Origin: an uncultured Granulosicoccus sp.
GTDB taxonomy: Bacteria; Pseudomonadota; Gammaproteobacteria; Granulosicoccales; Granulosicoccaceae
Reading direction: 5' to 3'
Length of the DNA stretch: 64,000 nt
Assembly (NCBI GenBank): GCA_947495035.1
Contig: CANLXI010000032.1
Coordinates: 1-64,000 of the forward strand
Shown here: positions 60,216-64,000 of the stretch, piece after piece
Layout of the letters: every line of letters starts with the position of its first letter
Numbering within the stretch: the first letter of the stretch is position 1
Translations under genes and position numbers: made by a program
The notes under the pieces: generated by a model
Told to the model about the DNA's origin: nothing
Seen by the model: only the letters and a program-made list of their open reading frames with translations
Databases searched by the model: none

Positions 60216-60901
60216 GTACCGACACGGATACCGATAACGTCATCGATATCGATACGGGGCAGGTATCCGAACCGGCAACCGACGTCGCCTTCGACAAGAC
60301 CATCTGTGTCGCGATGACGGGGGCATCAGGCATTCAGTACGCCCTGCGGCTGATTGAATGCCTGGTGCAGGCCAATTGCGAGGTATATGTTCTGATGTCC
60401 AAGCCGGCAAGAATCGTCATGGGCATGGATACAGAGATACCGGTGCCCGCGCGAACGGCACAGGTGCAGTCACAATTCTCGCAGATGTTCGGGGCACGAG
60501 AAGGGCAGCTGAAAGCCTTTGGTCAGGAAGAATGGACCGCGCCGGTGGCCAGCGGCTCCGGGGTTCCCGATGCGATGGTCATCTGCCCGTGTACCACAGG
60601 GACACTGGCATCCGTGGCCGCGGGTACCTGCAACAATCTGCTGGAGCGGGCTGCGGATGTCGTGCTGAAGGAAGGCCGACAGCTGATCGTCATGCCTCGA
60701 GAAATGCCGTTTTCCCTGATACATCTGGAAAACATGTCGCGACTTGCCCGTGCGGGCGCGGTGATCATGCCGCCCAATCCCGCTTTCTACAATCTGCCGA
60801 AAAGTGTCGACGAGCTGATAGATTTCGTTGTGGCTCGCATCATGGACCAGCTCGGAGTCAAACAGACCCTGATGCCACGCTGGGGAATTGATGAAGGCTG
60901 A
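60212..60901 (+). CDS. ubiX: Flavin prenyltransferase UbiX
   Basis: This 229-residue UbiX makes prenylated FMN for the UbiD decarboxylase of ubiquinone synthesis. Motifs: MTGASGIQYALRLIE (flavin site), CPCTTGTLASVAAGTCNNLLERAADVVLKEGR and MPREMPFSLIHLENM. Usual length is about 190-210, so the N-terminus is about 30 residues longer. It begins TTGA overlapping the giant gene's stop, and the extension STDTDTDNVIDIDTG is unlike UbiX. A later internal start would leave too little before the flavin motif unless ATG 60314 is used. The start is therefore uncertain; the identity is not. Confidence 0.93.
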   Translation: MSTDTDTDNVIDIDTGQVSEPATDVAFDKTICVAMTGASGIQYALRLIECLVQANCEVYVLMSKPARIVMGMDTEIPVPARTAQVQSQFSQMFGAREGQLKAFGQEEWTAPVASGSGVPDAMVICPCTTGTLASVAAGTCNNLLERAADVVLKEGRQLIVMPREMPFSLIHLENMSRLARAGAVIMPPNPAFYNLPKSVDELIDFVVARIMDQLGVKQTLMPRWGIDEG

Positions 60902-60946
60902 GGTGTCCATTCGCTAATCCGAACAGTTCGCACTGGTTCATCACTT

Positions 60947-61531
60947 ATGCAACTACCTCTGTTTCCGCTGTCCAGCATCGTCCTGCCCGATGGGCTCATG
61001 CCGCTGCGTCTGTTCGAACGACGTTACATCGACATGATCAAGGATTGCTTTCGCAACGATTCCGGTTTTGGCGTCTGTCTGATCAAGTCCGGAAGAGAAG
61101 CCGGCGGGGTGGCGGAACCCTATCCTCTGGGCACCCGGGTATCCATTGTCGATTTCGATCAGGGGTCGGATGGTCTGCTGCATATCACCGTCAAGGGAGA
61201 GGAGGAATTCCGCTTGCTGACGTATGTCACCGCGGATTCAGGCTTGCTGGTCGGTGAAGTGGAAGTCTTTGCTGCGCGGCCACCCACACCCATGTTGCCG
61301 GAATTCGAGTTATTGGCCAAGAAGCTGGATCTGATTCTGAGCTATCTGGAAACAGATATTCACTTCGAGCAGATGAGGCTGGATGATGCCGACTGGGTCA
61401 GTCACCGGTTGCTGGAAGTGTTGCCGCTGGCAAGTGAGGCCAAGTACGAATTGCTGCAGATGGAAAGCAATCACGAACGGCTGAATGCCCTCAGAGCTCT
61501 GCAGATCGAAATTGCCGAACGCCCGACCTGA
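60947..61531 (+). CDS. LON peptidase N-terminal-domain protein
   Basis: The 194-residue protein consists of a Lon N-terminal (PUA-like) substrate-binding domain with LPLFPLSSIVLPDGLMPLRLFERRY, the family's signature start, and GTRVSIVDF. The helical second half has LLEVLPLASEAKYELLQ. There is no AAA or protease part, so it is a stand-alone Lon-N protein, a widespread form of unclear function. It lies 45 bp after ubiX. Confidence 0.9.
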   Translation: MQLPLFPLSSIVLPDGLMPLRLFERRYIDMIKDCFRNDSGFGVCLIKSGREAGGVAEPYPLGTRVSIVDFDQGSDGLLHITVKGEEEFRLLTYVTADSGLLVGEVEVFAARPPTPMLPEFELLAKKLDLILSYLETDIHFEQMRLDDADWVSHRLLEVLPLASEAKYELLQMESNHERLNALRALQIEIAERPT

Positions 61532-61579
61532 TCATCAGACAGGCTTGCTGCCCGGTATGTAACGCAAGGACGTGCCTAC

Positions 61580-61598
61580 GGTGAGGTCAGACCACACC
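61580..61598. terminator. Inverted repeat between convergent genes
   Basis: GGTGAGGTC and GACCACACC pair with one mismatch around a single A; the RNA loop would be TCAGA, as in the repeat at 47085. It sits between the stops of the Lon-N gene and argA. No U-tract is present. Confidence 0.3.
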
Positions 61599-61643
61599 GA
61601 CGCAACTGACAGGGGTTGCCGATCGTTTCCGATACTGCGCGCC

Positions 61644-62993
61644 TTACAGGGATTTTTGATAGATCTTGGAATTGCGCGCCTGGTTGTAGCTGGCACGGCG
61701 ACTGGCGGGCAGATCGTCGAGCGACATTTCGCTGTAGCCTCGCGCAATGAACCAGTGCCCGGTATGCGTGCTCAGAATTCTGGCGTAGCGGAATGCACGT
61801 CGCCGTGCCTCCTGTTCCAGATGGGTCAGCAACTGATCGGCACGGCCCTGTCCCCGGTAGTCCGGGTGTGTGGCAATGCAGGCAATCTCCGCCGTGGAGG
61901 AATCATCTTCCAGGTACAGTGCGGCACAGGCGACGATGGTGCCATCGCGTTCGCTGACTACGAAGCGATCGATATCCAGTTCCAGCGCTTCTCGGGAACG
62001 GCTCACCAGCGTGCCACTGGCCTGCAGTGGGGTGATCAGTTCGATGATTCCGCCGACGTCCGAGATGGTGGCCGGTCTGATGTGTTCCCAGCGTTCGGCC
62101 GTGATCAGTGTGCCACTGCCATCACGAGTGAACAGTTCCCGCAACAGCGCATTGGGATCATCATTCTGCAGCAGGTGTACGCGCTCCACACCGTTGCGGC
62201 AGGCTGTTACGGCATTGGGCAGAATCTGTTCGAGGCTCAGATCGGGTGTGGCATCATCCTTGGCCATGTGAAATTCACCGGCAGCACCATAAAGTCTCTC
62301 GATCCGGTTGGCACTGGCCTGACGCAGCACGGAGTCGTCCTCGTCGCGCGGTAGTGCATCGACCAGGAAAGCCAGTTTGTCGGCTTTCAGGGCTATGGCG
62401 GCAGCGGTTGCGACCTCGGTGACCGTGACATTGAACACCTCACCCGTGAGCGAATAGCCCAGCGGCGGCAGGAGAACCAGATGGCCGGCATCCAGCAGAC
62501 TCTGAATGGCTTGATGGTGAACTTCGCGTACCGAGCCGGTGTGCTGGAAGTCGATACCCTCATGAATTCCGAAGGGCTGAGCCGTTACGAAATTGCCCGA
62601 CGTCACGGCGAGTCTGGCGCCGGCCATTGGCGTGTTCGGCAATCCCATGGACAGGCGCGCTTCCAGGTCATTGCGTGCCAGGCCGGTGGCCGCAATGATC
62701 GTGGACAGGGCAAGCGAATCGGTGACACGGCGCCCATCCACGATATGGCTGGGGGTTCTGGTCTGTGCCAGCTCATGATCTACCTGATCACGAATACCGA
62801 AACAGAGCACAAGTCGTAAACCAATATGGCTCAACAGTGTCAGATCGTGAGTCAGCGTTGGCAGGAGATCGCTTTTCAGGGTGCTGCCCGGCAGCGCCAG
62901 TACCAGTGTCTTGCCTCGGTGAGCATTGATATAGGGTGAAGCGGCCCGAAACCAGTTGATGGCCTCATCGGTGCCGTAGGTCTGATTGCTCAT
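61644..62993 (-). CDS. argA: N-acetylglutamate synthase ArgA
   Basis: The 449-residue ArgA acetylates glutamate with acetyl-CoA, the first step of arginine synthesis. It has an N-terminal amino-acid-kinase-like domain (about 15-290, with LVLALPGSTLKSD, RVTDSLALS and LLPPLGYSLTGEVFNV) that serves arginine feedback control. A C-terminal GNAT domain has YRGQGRADQLLTHLEQEARRR and LSTHTGHWFIARGY. The architecture and length match gammaproteobacterial ArgA. ATG 62993 (MSNQTYGTDE) is chosen; an in-frame ATG further upstream gives a non-conserved extension. Confidence 0.95.
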   Translation of the reverse strand: MSNQTYGTDEAINWFRAASPYINAHRGKTLVLALPGSTLKSDLLPTLTHDLTLLSHIGLRLVLCFGIRDQVDHELAQTRTPSHIVDGRRVTDSLALSTIIAATGLARNDLEARLSMGLPNTPMAGARLAVTSGNFVTAQPFGIHEGIDFQHTGSVREVHHQAIQSLLDAGHLVLLPPLGYSLTGEVFNVTVTEVATAAAIALKADKLAFLVDALPRDEDDSVLRQASANRIERLYGAAGEFHMAKDDATPDLSLEQILPNAVTACRNGVERVHLLQNDDPNALLRELFTRDGSGTLITAERWEHIRPATISDVGGIIELITPLQASGTLVSRSREALELDIDRFVVSERDGTIVACAALYLEDDSSTAEIACIATHPDYRGQGRADQLLTHLEQEARRRAFRYARILSTHTGHWFIARGYSEMSLDDLPASRRASYNQARNSKIYQKSL

Positions 62994-63138
62994 TGAATAC
63001 AGTAATAACCGTTGCCTGAATGCGAACAGAATGCGAATTCGCGTATTGCACACTATAGTAAACCGCCTGTGCATTGCGCGGTGGCCGTTATGGAACACTT
63101 GTTGCGCAGCATTGCGTACACGACTGGAGATAGAAGCA
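62994..63138. promoter_or_regulatory. Divergent region between argA and protease gene
   Basis: The 145 bp between argA and the protease gene contain the AT-rich stretch ATTGCACACTATAGTAAAC (63045-63063), where TATAGT could be a -10 box for the plus strand, and a GCGAATTCGC palindrome (63034-63043). GGAGA at 63126 precedes the GTG start of the protease. No ARG box could be assigned with confidence. Confidence 0.4.
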
Positions 63139-64000
63139 GTGTCAGATCGCCCGAGTCCCTGTAGTGCCCGTAGACAGAATCGCCGCCTGTTCGGCTACCA
63201 ACGGCTGCTGGTCGGTATGCTGCTGGGGCTCTGTGCCGGTTGGCAGCCGATGCTGGCCAGCGCCGCCCCCGAGGAAGACAGCTGGGCCAGAACCGTGTCT
63301 CGGGCAGCCGATTCGGTGGTATCGCTGCAGCTGTCTCAATTGCGCAATTTCGATGACTCGGAGCAGGGCGGCAGTACCGCCACCGGATTCGTGGTCGATG
63401 CCCAGCGAGGCATCATCCTGACCAACCGGCATGTGGTGGGTTCCGGTCCCATTCGCATCTCGGCCACTTTCCAGAATCAGGAGCAGGTGGATGCGGTTCC
63501 CCTGTACCGCGATCCCATCCATGACTTCGGCTTCATCCGCTACGATCCGCAGGACCTCCGCTATTCCCGGCCTCGGTCCCTGAATCTGCGTCCCGACAAG
63601 GTCAGTACCGGCATGAACATCCGTGTCATCGGCAGCGATGGTGGAGAGCAGCTGTCCATCCTGCCCGGTACCATCGCCCGGCTCGACCGTGAAGTCCCGA
63701 CGTATGGGCGTTATGGCTACAACGATTTCAATACCTTTTATCTGCAGGCCGCATCAGGAACCTCGGGTGGGAGTTCCGGTTCTCCCGTGATCGATTTCGA
63801 TGGGGACGTGGTTGCATTGAATGCGGCGGCCAACACCAGAACGGCCAGCAGCTTCTTTCTGCCTCTGCCCCGGATCCTGCATGCACTGCAGAAACTGCAG
63901 GCTGACGAAGCGATTGACAGAGGGGGCTTCCAGACCTTGTTCGATCACCAGCCCTTCAGGGAGTTGCGCCGCCTGGGCCTGGATGCACAGACCGAGGCAA
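63139..64000 (+). CDS. Trypsin-like serine protease (DegP/HtrA-related), N-terminal part
   Basis: The gene starts at GTG 63139, eight bases after GGAGA, and runs open to the right edge (287 residues seen). A signal peptide spans about residues 1-42 (LLVGMLLGLCAGW ... LASAA). The catalytic triad is visible: His in LTNRHVVG, Asp in DPIHDFGFIRYD and Ser in SGTSGGSSGSPVI. This is the S1C layout of periplasmic HtrA-type proteases. PDZ domains, if any, would lie beyond the edge, so DegP, DegQ or a larger protease cannot be told apart. It is divergent from argA. Confidence 0.85.
   Translation, partial: MSDRPSPCSARRQNRRLFGYQRLLVGMLLGLCAGWQPMLASAAPEEDSWARTVSRAADSVVSLQLSQLRNFDDSEQGGSTATGFVVDAQRGIILTNRHVVGSGPIRISATFQNQEQVDAVPLYRDPIHDFGFIRYDPQDLRYSRPRSLNLRPDKVSTGMNIRVIGSDGGEQLSILPGTIARLDREVPTYGRYGYNDFNTFYLQAASGTSGGSSGSPVIDFDGDVVALNAAANTRTASSFFLPLPRILHALQKLQADEAIDRGGFQTLFDHQPFRELRRLGLDAQTEA

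Overview
This is a chromosomal window from a gammaproteobacterium. The evidence is the gene order: ygfZ divergent from an sdhCDAB-sdhE-ygfX block, carA-carB-greA, aceE-aceF-lpd with lipoyl domains, and a Pseudomonas-type fimT-pilV-pilW-pilX-pilY1-pilE minor pilin operon. DNA is moderately GC-rich throughout, and most start codons sit in short or overlapping junctions. The species cannot be fixed from sequence alone. The polysaccharide-enzyme lipoproteins, low-complexity secreted proteins and large genes would fit an environmental or marine, surface-associated bacterium. I saw no rRNA, tRNA, CRISPR array, transposase or phage gene.

Layout. Positions 1-6950 form a cell-surface region: the C-terminal end of a Thr/Gly/Asp repeat protein, a membrane-anchored secreted protein, two paralogous GH16 lipoproteins and, between them, a secreted protein with a coiled coil and a terminal beta-barrel-like domain. 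Positions 6971-12709 (minus strand) carry an SDHAF4-like gene, sdhC, sdhD, sdhA, sdhB, sdhE and ygfX, then pdxJ and acpS. Positions 12843-18385 hold ygfZ, a DUF2007 zinc-ribbon gene, cnoX, parE and a metallo-beta-lactamase-fold hydrolase. Positions 18562-27545 hold carA-carB-greA, two secreted proteins, a Trm112-like protein, and a sulfite/nitrite reductase with its DUF934 partner.

The centre, 27820-44231 on the minus strand, is the most unusual part. It contains two tandem, diverged copies of a type IV pilus minor-pilin/PilY1 operon: fimT-pilV-pilW-pilX-pilY1-pilE, followed by fimT-pilV-pilW-pilX-pilY1. In both PilY1 proteins the von Willebrand A domain is interrupted by beta-sandwich-like modules, two in one copy and four in the other. 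A heptanucleotide tandem repeat lies at the junction of the two copies. The bacterium could therefore build pili with two alternative tip complexes.

The right part contains a lone hydantoinase/oxoprolinase-A gene, a UPF0325 gene, the pyruvate dehydrogenase operon (aceE-aceF-lpd, minus strand), mtaB, a 1668-residue coiled-coil protein with an N-terminal membrane anchor and a C-terminal OmpA-like peptidoglycan-binding domain, ubiX, a Lon-N-domain protein, argA, and a trypsin-like periplasmic protease cut by the window edge. The housekeeping blocks serve respiration (SDH with assembly factors at both ends of its cluster), pyruvate oxidation, pyrimidine/arginine synthesis, cofactor synthesis (PdxJ, UbiX, AcpS) and sulfur assimilation.
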